Positions 35,469 through 44,953 of a stretch of DNA of 64,000 nt are shown in pieces. Numbering within the stretch: the stretch's first letter is position 1; every line of letters starts with the position of its first letter. The stretch lies in contig NZ_WEHU01000010.1 in NCBI RefSeq assembly GCF_009183415.1, forward strand, positions 62,001 through 126,000, in the 5' to 3' direction. Position numbers and translations under genes: made by a program. Below the pieces are notes generated by a model. The model saw nothing but the letters and a program-made list of their open reading frames with translations. It searched no databases and was not told the origin of the DNA. Source of the DNA: Bacillus sp. B1-b2. GTDB taxonomy: Bacteria; Bacillota; Bacilli; Bacillales; Cytobacillaceae.

Positions 35469-36062
35469 TTATCTTTTTCTTATTTTCATTAAAGGCTTTG
35501 CTATGATTGGGGTAATGATACCGGAAAGGATGGCTTCTGGTACTCCGTTTGTTCCAACTATTGCTAATAATGCTGGCAACAATTCTTCTACATTGATATT
35601 AATAAAATTTGCGTAGGGCTCACGTACAAATAAGTAAACGAATCCAAGTACAAGTATCGTGTTTGTTAGGGAACCTAACACACCAGATATACTCATTGCT
35701 ACTGTATCACTTACTTTATTTCGCAGCACTTTGTAGAAAAGCAACCCTGCGACAATTCCAATCATCACTCTTGGAAAGACAGATATAAGTGGATTTGTAA
35801 ATATAATTGGTGCGAGTGCACTAGTTGGGAATGTAAATGCTCTAATAAATGTAATCATTCCCCAAACTCCCCCTATAATTGCACCATCTCGTGGTCCTAA
35901 AACAATGGCTGCAATAATAACGGTAATTTGTATAATCGTAATACTAAGTAGTCCAATTGGTATATATCCTAAAAATGGGATAAAAGTTTGAATAATAATA
36001 ATGGCGGTCAGCATCCCTAATAGGGCTAAACGATAGGTTTTATTCTGTTTTTGCATAATCAA
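35469..36062 (-). CDS. ECF transporter substrate-binding (S) component
   Basis: Membrane protein of 197 aa with about six hydrophobic segments and the ECF S-component pattern (ALLGMLTAIIIIQTFIPFLG at the N-terminus, LGPRDGAIIGGVWGMITFIRA). Such proteins bind a vitamin or related micronutrient and use the shared EcfA/A'/T module, not encoded here. Similarity in outline to pantothenate-type S-components is noticeable, but the substrate is not determined. The TTG at 36062 sits 6 nt after AAGGAG and is preferred to the ATG two codons later. The gene is monocistronic. Confidence 0.85.
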   Translation of the reverse strand: MIMQKQNKTYRLALLGMLTAIIIIQTFIPFLGYIPIGLLSITIIQITVIIAAIVLGPRDGAIIGGVWGMITFIRAFTFPTSALAPIIFTNPLISVFPRVMIGIVAGLLFYKVLRNKVSDTVAMSISGVLGSLTNTILVLGFVYLFVREPYANFININVEELLPALLAIVGTNGVPEAILSGIITPIIAKPLMKIRKR

Positions 36063-36220
36063 AGTGTTCTCCTTATATGGTTGAAAGGTCTACCCTTCCT
36101 TATAATCAAAATCATAGTTATCATACTAAAAAAAGAGAAGAAAATCGAGATAGTAAATTTATTCATCTAGAAACTTTTCTTGTTTAGATTGATGCTTATC
36201 ACCATAAGTTATTCCAACCT

Positions 36221-37108
36221 TTATAAAGAGGTGTGCTTTTTTAATGTATCTATAAATGTTTTCACTACTTGCTTTTCTTTCATAACAGGGGAATAGATAT
36301 AGGACAGCATCCGAGTAAAACTGGTTTTAGCAACTGGGATCATATGCAAATCACCATACTGTACCTCTCTTTCTACTACACTCCTAGACAAAAGGGATAT
36401 CCCATTTCCGTTTATTAGTGTTTCCTTAATTCCTTGATTACTACTGATAGTGATAAAGGATCTTGCTTTTAATCCATTTGAACGAATAACATGATTCAAA
36501 TATTCTCTTGTTCCAGAACCTACCTCCCTCGTTATCCAATCTTGATTTTGCAAATCCGAAAGAACTATCACCTGCTTGCTAGTTAAAGGGTGTGAAGAAG
36601 AAGCAACAAAATATAGTTCATCTTCTAAAAATGGGACTACTATAATATCTTTTTCATTTGTTTGTCCTTCAATAAATCCGATTTCTACTTGAAACAGTCG
36701 GACAGCTTGTACAATTTCCTCTGTGTTCCCAATTGTTACCTGAATCTGCAATTCTGGGTGTTCTTTCTGTAAGTCTAGCAGTAAGCTTGGAAGAATATAC
36801 TCCCCAATAGTAAAACTGGCTCCAATCTTTAGCTCCCCCTTAACAGCATGATGGTGTTCCACAATTGCTTGCCTTGCTTGCTCATACAAGCTGATCATTT
36901 GGACAGCACAATCATAGAGCATTTCTCCTGTTGGAGTAATTTTCAGATATTTAGGGGACCTTTCCACTAATTTCGTTTGAAATTCTTTTTCTAGATTTTT
37001 TATATGTAAACTAACACTAGGCTGCGACATAAGCAGTAGCTCTGCCGTCTTCGTAAAATTTTTCACCTCAACCAAGGTAACAAATGTTTTGAGAGCATCA
37101 TATTGCAT
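36221..37108 (-). CDS. cysL: LysR-family regulator, probable CysL
   Basis: LysR-type regulator of 295 aa. The N-terminal winged helix spans about 1-60 (FTKTAELLLMSQPSVSLHIKNLEKEF) and the effector domain about 90-295 (LKIGASFTIGEYILPSLLLDL). GGGAGGAG lies 6 nt before the ATG at 37108; the frame further upstream has no ribosome site. In B. subtilis CysL (299 aa) activates cysJI. Here the gene is divergent from cysJI, the classical LysR arrangement, which makes the CysL assignment likely. The ligand is not shown. Confidence 0.85.
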   Translation of the reverse strand: MQYDALKTFVTLVEVKNFTKTAELLLMSQPSVSLHIKNLEKEFQTKLVERSPKYLKITPTGEMLYDCAVQMISLYEQARQAIVEHHHAVKGELKIGASFTIGEYILPSLLLDLQKEHPELQIQVTIGNTEEIVQAVRLFQVEIGFIEGQTNEKDIIVVPFLEDELYFVASSSHPLTSKQVIVLSDLQNQDWITREVGSGTREYLNHVIRSNGLKARSFITISSNQGIKETLINGNGISLLSRSVVEREVQYGDLHMIPVAKTSFTRMLSYIYSPVMKEKQVVKTFIDTLKKHTSL

Positions 37109-37200
37109 GATTAACTCCTCCCTATTATTAAAAATTCTAATAGCTACCATAATTTATATGTATTTTACTAATTCATATGATTCCAGTAAAGTAATTTTAG

Positions 37201-37276
37201 TATAGGTATAAATGGGAACGGTAGAATAATTGGGTTATACTTCACTTTGAAATCCGATTTATCTTATAGGTATAAT
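37201..37276 (+). promoter_or_regulatory. cysJI promoter and direct repeats in cysL-cysJ intergenic region
   Basis: A sigma-A promoter is visible: TTGAAA (37247-37252), 18-nt spacer, TATAAT (37271-37276). The 11-mer TATAGGTATAA occurs twice in direct orientation, at 37201-37211 and 37265-37275; the second copy covers the -10. These are candidate sites for CysL, but binding is inferred. Confidence 0.6.
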
Positions 37277-37375
37277 AAATTTAAGTGACAAGTACCCGTC
37301 TCCGTTATAAAATGAATTTTAAGAAAAATCAATCTAATGGAATTATGCAGTTATTATCTTTGTGAGGTGAACGTG

Positions 37376-39181
37376 TTGCAGCTTCAAGTGAACAACAGTC
37401 CTTTTAATCAAGAACAAACAGACTTATTAAACCGGCTTGTACCAACTTTAACAGAATCGCAGAAAATTTGGTTAAGTGGCTATTTATCTGCTATTACACC
37501 TTCTAATGTATCTGAAACTCCATCAACACAAACTAGTTTACTAGAACAAACATTGATAGAAACCGTAAAGGAAATAACTATTCTTTATGGATCTCAAACA
37601 GGAAATGCTCATAGTCTAGCTAAAACATTTGGTAAGCGATTAAAAGAAAGTGGGTTTGAAACAATTGTTCAATCCATGAGTGACTTTAAGCCAAATAACT
37701 TAAAAAAGATTACTAATCTATTAATTATTGTCAGCACACATGGTGAAGGGGAGCCACCAGATACAGCTCTTGCTTTTCACGAATTCCTCCATGGAAAAAG
37801 AGCTCCAAAGCTAGAGAATTTCCAGTATTCTGTCCTTTCTCTTGGGGATAGTTCTTATGAATTCTTCTGTCAAACTGGTAAAGAATTTGATAAACGATTG
37901 GAAGAATTAGGTGGAACAAGGCTATATCCACGTATAGATTGCGATTTAGATTATGATGAACCAGCAAATGAGTGGTTGGAAGGTGTATTGGCTAGTCCAC
38001 AATTAAATGCTCATACAAAAGCTACTACTACTCTGGCAACTTCTACTTTTGTTGAAGAAACTACCTATTCCCGTACAAATCCTTTTTATGCAGAGGTATT
38101 AGATGTAATTAATCTAAACGGGCGTGGCTCTAATAAACAAACATTCCATGTAGAGCTTTCACTTGAGAATTCAGGAATTTCTTATCAACCAGGAGATAGT
38201 TTAGGAATTTATCCAACTAATGATCCAAAATTAGTAGATGAACTAATTAATCAGCTAGGTTTTTCTCCTGAAGAAAACATTACAATTAACAAACAGGGAG
38301 AAACACTTGAATTACGTGAAGCTTTATTAGCTCAATTTGAAATTACGGTTTTAACGAAACCTTTTGTAGAAAAATATGCTTCCTTTGCAGAAAGTATGGA
38401 ATTAAATCAATTATTATCTGACGAGAAGATAAAGGATTATATCGAAGGGCGCGACTTATTAGATTTAGTAACAGATTTCCCATCTGTTAAACTAGATGCC
38501 CAAACCTTTGTTTCTTTGCTTCGTAAGTTGCCTGCTCGACTTTATTCCATTGCTAGCAGCTACACAGCAAACCCTGATGAAGCTCATTTAACCATCGGTG
38601 CGGTTCGTTATGAATCTAATGCTAGAGAGAGAAAAGGAGTTTGCTCGATTCAAATAGCAGAACGAATCCAACCAGGAGATAAACTACCAATCTATATTCA
38701 GAACAACCAAAACTTTAAACTTCCGGAAAATCCTGAAACACCGATTATTATGGTTGGCCCTGGAACGGGTGTAGCTCCATTCCGATCCTTTATGCAAGAA
38801 AGAGAAGAAAGAGGAGATAGCGGAAAATCATGGTTATTCTTTGGCGATCAACACTTTGTTACAGACTTCCTATATCAAACAGAATGGCAAAACTGGCTAA
38901 AGGATGGAATTCTCACAAAAATGAATATCGCCTTCTCTCGTGATTCGTCAGAAAAAGTATATGTACAACACCGTATGCTTGAGCACAGCAAAGAATTATA
39001 TGAATGGCTAGAAGATGGTGCGGTTTTTTACGTATGTGGAGATGAGAAACATATGGCTCATGATGTACATCAAACGCTTCTTACTATTATACAGAAGGAA
39101 GGAAATCGGTCATTAGATAGTGCTGAGGCGTATGTAGGTGAAATGCTGCAAAATAAACGCTACCAGCGTGATGTTTACTAA
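37376..39181 (+). CDS. cysJ: Assimilatory sulfite reductase (NADPH) flavoprotein subunit CysJ
   Basis: Transfers electrons from NADPH through FAD and FMN to CysI. The 601-aa protein has an N-terminal flavodoxin domain (about 65-200, [18 protein letters not shown]) and FAD-binding segments ([18 protein letters not shown]). The NADPH-binding segment is [19 protein letters not shown] and the C-terminus is the CPR-type [11 protein letters not shown]. The TTG at 37376 is chosen because it gives [14 protein letters not shown], matching the B. subtilis CysJ start, and lies 6-8 nt after GAGGTG. cysI follows 26 bp downstream. Confidence 0.95.
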   Translation: MQLQVNNSPFNQEQTDLLNRLVPTLTESQKIWLSGYLSAITPSNVSETPSTQTSLLEQTLIETVKEITILYGSQTGNAHSLAKTFGKRLKESGFETIVQSMSDFKPNNLKKITNLLIIVSTHGEGEPPDTALAFHEFLHGKRAPKLENFQYSVLSLGDSSYEFFCQTGKEFDKRLEELGGTRLYPRIDCDLDYDEPANEWLEGVLASPQLNAHTKATTTLATSTFVEETTYSRTNPFYAEVLDVINLNGRGSNKQTFHVELSLENSGISYQPGDSLGIYPTNDPKLVDELINQLGFSPEENITINKQGETLELREALLAQFEITVLTKPFVEKYASFAESMELNQLLSDEKIKDYIEGRDLLDLVTDFPSVKLDAQTFVSLLRKLPARLYSIASSYTANPDEAHLTIGAVRYESNARERKGVCSIQIAERIQPGDKLPIYIQNNQNFKLPENPETPIIMVGPGTGVAPFRSFMQEREERGDSGKSWLFFGDQHFVTDFLYQTEWQNWLKDGILTKMNIAFSRDSSEKVYVQHRMLEHSKELYEWLEDGAVFYVCGDEKHMAHDVHQTLLTIIQKEGNRSLDSAEAYVGEMLQNKRYQRDVY

Positions 39182-39207
39182 TAATAGGACAGAAAGGAGT
39201 CTTTTTA

Positions 39208-40932
39208 ATGGCAAAAGAAATCCTGAAGGCACCAGAAGGCCCACCTAGTGATGTGGAGCGTATCAAGGATGAAAGCAATTTTTTACGCGGAACTTTAAAG
39301 GAATCCATGATTGAGGAGTTAAGCTCAGGTATTTCAGAAGATGATAACCGCTTAATGAAATTCCACGGTAGCTATCTGCAGGATGACCGAGATATCCGTA
39401 ATGAACGTGCAAAGCAGAAATTAGAGCCAGCTTACCAATTTATGCTTCGTGTTCGCACTCCAGGTGGTGTAGCAACACCTGAACAATGGCTAACAATGGA
39501 TGAGTTAGCACAGAATTATGGAAATAAGACATTAAAATTAACAACACGTCAAGCATTCCAAATGCACGGTATCCTCAAATGGAACATGAAACAGACCATT
39601 CAGGATATTCATCACTCCTTGCTTGATACCATTGCTGCTTGTGGAGATGTAAACCGTAATGTTATGTGTAATCCAAATCCATATCAATCAGCTATTCATA
39701 GCGAAGTATTTGAATGGTCGAAAAAACTAAGTGACTACTTGTTACCTCGTACACGTGCTTATCATGAACTTTGGTTAGATGAGGAAAAAGTGGCCTTTTC
39801 TCCAACAGTAGATGAAGAAGAAGTGGAGCCTATGTATGGGAGACTTTATTTACCTAGAAAATTTAAAATAGGTATTGCTGTTCCTCCTTCTAATGATGTG
39901 GACATCTATTCCCAAGATCTTGGCTTTATCGCCATTATGGAGGATGAGAAGCTAGTTGGATTTAATATTGCCATAGGTGGCGGTATGGGAATGTCACATG
40001 GTGACAAAGAAACCTATCCTCAGCTTGCCAAGGTGATTGGCTCCTGTGCTCCAGAACAAATATTGGAAGTAGCAGAAAAAATAATTACCATTCAACGTGA
40101 TTATGGCAACCGCTCCGTTCGGAAAAATGCTCGTTTTAAGTATACAGTTGATCGACTGGGATTGCAGAATGTGAAGGCAGAAATAGAGAAGCGCTTAGGA
40201 TGGAACTTACAAGAAGCTAAATCCTTTCACTTTGATCATAACGGAGATCGTTATGGCTGGGAAAAAGGAGTAAAAGGAAAATGGCATTTCACTTTATTTG
40301 TAGAAGGCGGACGGATTAAAGATTTCCAAAACTACTCATTAATGACAGGCTTAAGAGAAATTGCAAAAATCCATACAGGTGACTTCCGCTTAACTGCCAA
40401 CCAAAATTTAATTATTGCTAACATTTCCAGTCGCAATAAGAAAAAGATTAGCGAGCTAATTGAGCAGTATGGATTAATGGATGGCAAGCGTTTCTCAGCA
40501 CTTCGTAGAAATTCCCTAGCCTGCGTATCTCTTCCAACCTGTGGATTAGCAATGGCAGAAGCTGAGCGCTATTTACCTGTTTTAATCGATAAGATTGAAG
40601 AAATTGTCGATGAAAATGGATTACGTGATGAAGAAATTACCATTCGTATGACTGGATGTCCTAATGGTTGTGCTAGACATGCGCTAGGAGAAATTGCTTT
40701 TATCGGTAAAGGTCCAGGAAAATACAATATGTATCTAGGTGCAGCCTTTGATGGTAGCCGCTTAAGTAAGCTATATAGAGAAAATGTGGGCGAAGCAGAA
40801 ATCCTCGCAGAGCTTGGTGACTTACTTCCGCGTTATGCAAAAGAGCGTTTAGAAGGCGAACATTTTGGCGACTTTGTCGTTCGCATTGGCGTTATTAAAG
40901 CAGTAACAGACGGTACCAATTTTCATGATTGA
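39208..40932 (+). CDS. cysI: Assimilatory sulfite reductase hemoprotein subunit CysI
   Basis: Siroheme and 4Fe-4S protein that reduces sulfite to sulfide (574 aa, the same size as B. subtilis CysI). The siroheme/4Fe-4S cysteine motifs are [16 protein letters not shown] and [10 protein letters not shown] in the C-terminal part. Substrate-binding arginines lie in segments such as [11 protein letters not shown] and [18 protein letters not shown] precedes the ATG. It forms an operon with cysJ; its siroheme comes from SumT/SirC/SirB encoded in this window. Confidence 0.96.
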   Translation: MAKEILKAPEGPPSDVERIKDESNFLRGTLKESMIEELSSGISEDDNRLMKFHGSYLQDDRDIRNERAKQKLEPAYQFMLRVRTPGGVATPEQWLTMDELAQNYGNKTLKLTTRQAFQMHGILKWNMKQTIQDIHHSLLDTIAACGDVNRNVMCNPNPYQSAIHSEVFEWSKKLSDYLLPRTRAYHELWLDEEKVAFSPTVDEEEVEPMYGRLYLPRKFKIGIAVPPSNDVDIYSQDLGFIAIMEDEKLVGFNIAIGGGMGMSHGDKETYPQLAKVIGSCAPEQILEVAEKIITIQRDYGNRSVRKNARFKYTVDRLGLQNVKAEIEKRLGWNLQEAKSFHFDHNGDRYGWEKGVKGKWHFTLFVEGGRIKDFQNYSLMTGLREIAKIHTGDFRLTANQNLIIANISSRNKKKISELIEQYGLMDGKRFSALRRNSLACVSLPTCGLAMAEAERYLPVLIDKIEEIVDENGLRDEEITIRMTGCPNGCARHALGEIAFIGKGPGKYNMYLGAAFDGSRLSKLYRENVGEAEILAELGDLLPRYAKERLEGEHFGDFVVRIGVIKAVTDGTNFHD

Positions 40933-40936
40933 TCAT

Positions 40937-40963
40937 AAAAAGCAGCCTGCAGGCTGCTTTTTA
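40937..40963 (+). terminator. Terminator of cysJI operon
   Basis: AAAAAGCAGCC pairs with GGCTGCTTTTT around TGCA. Confidence 0.92.
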
Positions 40964-41069
40964 GCATTTATAAAGATTATATACTCCGTAATTTCTGATA
41001 GTTGCTCTTCATTGTGGAAACTTGGAAAACTTTGTTTCATTTGAGATGAGCAGCAATAACTTACTTGGC

Positions 41070-41176
41070 CAGAAAAGAGCTGGTCAGCCGTACGAAATTA
41101 CACCTGCCTATGTTTTACTGGCATCAGATGATGGTTCATATATTCGCAAGTCATTCATGTTAATGGTGGATGCTAG
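41070..41176 (+). pseudogene. Remnant of an SDR-family oxidoreductase (C-terminal fragment, frameshifted)
   Basis: In one frame 41076-41144 reads KRAGQPYEITPAYVLLASDD then GSYI, the typical end of YdaD/YhdF-type short-chain dehydrogenases. From 41147 a different frame reads QVIHVNGG followed by a stop at 41174-41176, which is the expected continuation (TGQVIHVNGG). So only the last 35 or so codons survive, with a frameshift near 41145. The rest of the 299-bp gap upstream (40964-41069) shows nothing I can assign. Confidence 0.8.
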
Positions 41177-41190
41177 TGTATCTTCCTAAT

Positions 41191-41225
41191 GAGAAAGGTA
41201 CTGTCCATATTAATTAGACAGCACC
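41191..41225 (-). terminator. Terminator of YhfK-like gene
   Basis: GGTGCTGTC pairs with GACAGTACC (one G-T) around 11 nt on the minus strand, followed by TTTCTC. Confidence 0.65.
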
Positions 41226-41231
41226 CTTCCC

Positions 41232-41885
41232 TTAAATAATATTCTGTAAAACCTCTTGGATGCTATGTTCTCCTGATACAAGATCAAAAGCTTTCCTATA
41301 TACTTTCTCCGCTTCTAAAGAAGCCATGATAGTCTTTGCCACATCTTCCCTTGGTATCATTCGATTCCCACTTGTTATATTTTCTGCTGCATGAATTTTA
41401 CCAGTACCAGCTTCATTCGTTAATCCCCCAGGGCGAATAATAGTATAATTCAAAGAGCTATGTTCTAACAGTCTATCAGCATAATGTTTGGCTACATAAT
41501 AAGGCCTAATGACATCACTCCAATTGTCTCGATTATGAGCTTGAATTGCACTTACCATAATAAACCTGCTGACATTTGCTTTCTCTGCTGCCTCTATCGC
41601 TTTAACAGCACCATCAAGATCAATTAATAAAGTCTTGTCTGCCCCAGTACTTCCACCTGATCCTGCAGCAAATACAAGAGCATCACATCCCTCTATGGCT
41701 TCTGCTAACTTTTGTACACTTTCTTCTAAACTAATAAGTGCTGTTTCTATCCCCTTTTCTTCTAGAGACGAAGCTTGTTCTGTTGTACGAACCATTGCCT
41801 TAATAGCATGTTCCTTACTTTCATGTAGCAAAGTAGTTAGTTGTTTACCAATTTGTCCATTTGCCCCAATAACAAATACTTTCAT
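41232..41885 (-). CDS. NAD(P)-binding SDR-like protein (YhfK-like)
   Basis: Atypical short-chain dehydrogenase/NmrA-like protein of 217 aa, very close in outline to B. subtilis YhfK. It has the Rossmann motif VFVIGANGQIGKQL, FAAGSGGSTGADKTLLIDLDGA, FIMVSAIQAHNRDNW, YYVAKHYAD and IIRPGGLTNE. It probably binds NADP; no substrate is established. It is monocistronic, with terminators on both sides. Confidence 0.9.
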   Translation of the reverse strand: MKVFVIGANGQIGKQLTTLLHESKEHAIKAMVRTTEQASSLEEKGIETALISLEESVQKLAEAIEGCDALVFAAGSGGSTGADKTLLIDLDGAVKAIEAAEKANVSRFIMVSAIQAHNRDNWSDVIRPYYVAKHYADRLLEHSSLNYTIIRPGGLTNEAGTGKIHAAENITSGNRMIPREDVAKTIMASLEAEKVYRKAFDLVSGEHSIQEVLQNII

Positions 41886-41972
41886 GTTTCTTCACCCCTT
41901 CTATCATCTATTTTCTCATTATAAAAAGTTCGTTTCAAACAATTACCTTTTTAAAAAATATTCCTATTATAT

Positions 41973-42020
41973 AAAAGAAAAGATGATAGCCAATTTTAAG
42001 TGACTATCATCTTTTCTTTT
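41973..42020 (-). terminator. Terminator of the gan operon
   Basis: A 17-bp stem pairs 41973-41989 (AAAAGAAAAGATGATAG) with 42004-42020, with TTTTCTTTTATAT on the minus strand. It also lies upstream of the YhfK-like gene start. Confidence 0.88.
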
Positions 42021-42027
42021 ATATTTC

Positions 42028-44073
42028 TTATACTTCCCTTTTAAAAACCATCGCCCCATATACTGGTATCTCTATCATTCCACTTACGTTTTGTTGTGAT
42101 AGTAAATCATACATTGATTCCTTAACCTCAATGGTTTGCAATTTTTCAGTAAAATTCATGACAAAATAATATTGGTGCGTTTCTGATTCCCTCAACTGTA
42201 CGGAAACCCCTTGCTCATGAACAATCACCTTGCTACGCGGAAGATCTAAGCTCTCAATCAATTCATGATAGAAGTCATCTAGAAATGCCTGCTCAGTTCT
42301 AGCACCTAGATAATAAGCTTTACCATTTCCGTAACTATTTACCACAACTGCAGGGCAACCTTGATAGAAATCATCTCCATAAGTCCCTAGCACTTGAGCA
42401 CTTTTATTATCTATTATTGTACAATAATCAATAATTTCATATTCTTTATCATTATATTTAAGTCTATTACGATCAAGAGGATAAAGTGTATCTGTCTCTT
42501 TTATATCTATACCAAATATATTCTGAAGTTTAGTATGCCAGCCTGATAAGTATGCTAAATCTGTTTCGTTTACTAATCCTGTTATATACGAAGAAACTAG
42601 TGTTCCACCATTACTAACATACAATTCTAACTTATCTATTGTCTCTTCTGACATTAGATATAGCATAGGAGCAATAACTAATTCATATTTATCTAGGTTT
42701 TGGCCTGGTGTAATAATATCTACACTAACATCCTTACTCCAAAAACTACTGTAATGCTTTTGCAAAGTTTGTGGATATTGCTTTGTTGCTTTTGCAAACC
42801 CTTGTGTATCATTTATTGCCCAATTACTTTCCCAATCATACAAAATAGCAATTTTGGCATTTTTATTTGTATCTTTAATTTCTTTCATTTTCTCTAATGC
42901 ATCACCGACTGCTGATACCTCTTTAAATACTCGGTTATTTTCACTGTTATCATGGTCTACAACAGCTCCATGGAACTTTTCTGATGATCCTCTTGATTTT
43001 CTCCATTGGAAATACAACACACTATCTGAGCCATGTGCAATGAATTGTAAAGAAGATAATAAATGCATGCCTGGTCTTTTTGTCTTATTTACATCATGCC
43101 AATTTACACCGCTTGGCGTGCATTCCATAATTAAAAAAGGCTGTTGTTTTAAAGAACGATATAAATCATTAATGAAACCAACCTTTGTTGCTAAATCCTT
43201 GGTTTCTTCCCAATCATTATGCCAAGCAGGATAACAATCCCAGCTTAGAATATCTACGTGTTTAGCAAACTTGCTATAATTTAAGCTTTGAAATGGAATT
43301 AAATCATGTGTATCTGCCATAAAGTTCGTTGTTATAGGAATATCAGGTGTCATCTCTCGTAATGGAATAATTTCGTGCTCATAGAAATTAATGGTCTGAT
43401 CTGTCACGAAACGTTTCCAATCAAGTGTTAACCCATGCACCATATTTTCTCCAAGAGAAGATGGTGATTCAATTTGTGACCATTCCGTAATAGTATGACT
43501 CCAAAATGGTCCCCACCAAGAATGGTTTAAATGATTTAGTGTCTCATACTTTTCTTTTAACCATGCTCTAAAGTTCGCCTGACAGAGATTACAATGACAA
43601 TCTCCACCGTACTCATTAGAAATATGCCACATTAATAAAGCAGGGTGATTTCCATAACGTTCTGCTAGCTTCCTATTAATAATAGCTACTTTTTCTCTAT
43701 AAATTGGAGAGGAAAAACAATGGTTGTGTCTGCCACCATGCAATAATTTCATTCGATTTTCTGCTGTTCTTAAGACTTCTGGATACTTTTCTGACATCCA
43801 TGCAGGTCTTGCTCCACTAGGGGTTGCTAAGATTACTCTTCCACCCATTTTATGAATAGCATCCATTCTTTCATCTAGCCATTCAAAATGAAATTCTCCT
43901 TCTTTAGGTTCTAGTGCGCTCCATGCAAAAACACCTAGTGTAAACGTATTTGTTTTAGATAATTCCATTAATCGCAAGTCATCTTGTAAAATATGAGGAT
44001 AATTAAGCCATTGGTCTGGATTATAATCTCCTCCATGCAGTAAACGCGATTCTGTCATTTTCTTTTTAGTCAT
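42028..44073 (-). CDS. ganA: GH42 beta-galactosidase
   Basis: Glycoside hydrolase family 42 enzyme of 681 aa. The acid/base is E154 (HISNEYGGDCHC) and the nucleophile E317 (LIMECTPSGVNW). The Cys cluster CHCNLC is the zinc site of GH42. The start is the ATG at 44073, 6 nt after GGAGGT; an earlier in-frame codon lacks a site and overlaps ganQ. It lies last in the ganSPQA operon, so it is intracellular and should split imported galacto-oligosaccharides from galactan. No secreted galactanase (ganB) is adjacent. Confidence 0.93.
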   Translation of the reverse strand: MTKKKMTESRLLHGGDYNPDQWLNYPHILQDDLRLMELSKTNTFTLGVFAWSALEPKEGEFHFEWLDERMDAIHKMGGRVILATPSGARPAWMSEKYPEVLRTAENRMKLLHGGRHNHCFSSPIYREKVAIINRKLAERYGNHPALLMWHISNEYGGDCHCNLCQANFRAWLKEKYETLNHLNHSWWGPFWSHTITEWSQIESPSSLGENMVHGLTLDWKRFVTDQTINFYEHEIIPLREMTPDIPITTNFMADTHDLIPFQSLNYSKFAKHVDILSWDCYPAWHNDWEETKDLATKVGFINDLYRSLKQQPFLIMECTPSGVNWHDVNKTKRPGMHLLSSLQFIAHGSDSVLYFQWRKSRGSSEKFHGAVVDHDNSENNRVFKEVSAVGDALEKMKEIKDTNKNAKIAILYDWESNWAINDTQGFAKATKQYPQTLQKHYSSFWSKDVSVDIITPGQNLDKYELVIAPMLYLMSEETIDKLELYVSNGGTLVSSYITGLVNETDLAYLSGWHTKLQNIFGIDIKETDTLYPLDRNRLKYNDKEYEIIDYCTIIDNKSAQVLGTYGDDFYQGCPAVVVNSYGNGKAYYLGARTEQAFLDDFYHELIESLDLPRSKVIVHEQGVSVQLRESETHQYYFVMNFTEKLQTIEVKESMYDLLSQQNVSGMIEIPVYGAMVFKREV

Positions 44074-44089
44074 TGTCATACCTCCAATT

Positions 44090-44950
44090 TTATCCTTTTG
44101 TTCCACCCGCTGTTAATCCAGATACGAAGTGCTTTTGAAGAGCGATAAATACGATTGCTATAGGAATACTGATCAGAATAGCCCCTGCAGCAAACATCGT
44201 ATAGCTTGCTCCCATTTTGTCACTTACTAACTTATATAAGCCTATTGGTAATGTAAAATACTCTGGATTTCGCAAGATAACAGAAGAAATGGCAAAATCA
44301 CCTAGTGGTGCCGTAAAACCATTCATTGCAACTACTGCAAGCATTGGTCTTGATAATGGCATTAGTATTTGCCAGAAAATGCGGGTATTACTTGCTCCAT
44401 CAATCTTTGCACTTTCATCTAAATCTAGTGGAATAGAGTCGATATACCCCTTCATCAAATACGTATTCATTGGAATTTGCCCACCAACATAAATCAAGAT
44501 TAGCAACCAATGACTATTAATTAATCCAAGCATTTGTGCTAAGACGAAGATAGCAATCAAAGCCGAGAACTGGGGAATCATCTGTAATAATAAGAATAAT
44601 AAGAGCCCATTCTTTCTGCCTTTAAAGCGGAATCTAGAAAAGGCGTATGCTGTGAATGATACACAGATCATGGATAAAACCATTGTTAAGATACTAATTT
44701 TCATGGAATTCATATACCATTTCCCATAGAAAAGTGTACCTCCTTGTTCAAATAAATCACTGTAGTGACTGATAGTTGGACTTTCAGGAATTATACTTGT
44801 ACTGACAAGGCTATTTCCTGGATTAAAACTAGCTCCAATTGTCCAAACTAATGGGTAAACGATCGCTACACAAACAAACAATAAGAGAAGGTAAGAAAGC
44901 GTCATTCGTATCGTGCGCTGTCTTTTTATGCCGACTGTTTTTTTCGCCAT
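44090..44950 (-). CDS. ganQ: ABC transporter permease (GanQ/MalG family)
   Basis: Inner-membrane permease of 286 aa with six hydrophobic segments. It carries the EAA loop MKGYIDSIPLDLDESAKIDGASNTRIFWQILMPL that contacts the ATPase. It follows ganP by 3 bp and precedes ganA by 16 bp. It is the second permease of a carbohydrate importer of the MalFG type; the ATPase (MsmX-type) is not encoded here and would be shared from elsewhere. Confidence 0.93.
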   Translation of the reverse strand: MAKKTVGIKRQRTIRMTLSYLLLLFVCVAIVYPLVWTIGASFNPGNSLVSTSIIPESPTISHYSDLFEQGGTLFYGKWYMNSMKISILTMVLSMICVSFTAYAFSRFRFKGRKNGLLLFLLLQMIPQFSALIAIFVLAQMLGLINSHWLLILIYVGGQIPMNTYLMKGYIDSIPLDLDESAKIDGASNTRIFWQILMPLSRPMLAVVAMNGFTAPLGDFAISSVILRNPEYFTLPIGLYKLVSDKMGASYTMFAAGAILISIPIAIVFIALQKHFVSGLTAGGTKG

Positions 44951-44953
44951 GCT

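Noticed and set aside
36063-36160. Possible riboswitch (for example preQ1 type) ahead of the ECF S-component
   Set aside because: Only a small GGAAGGG/CCTTTC hairpin is present; conserved aptamer sequences are absent.
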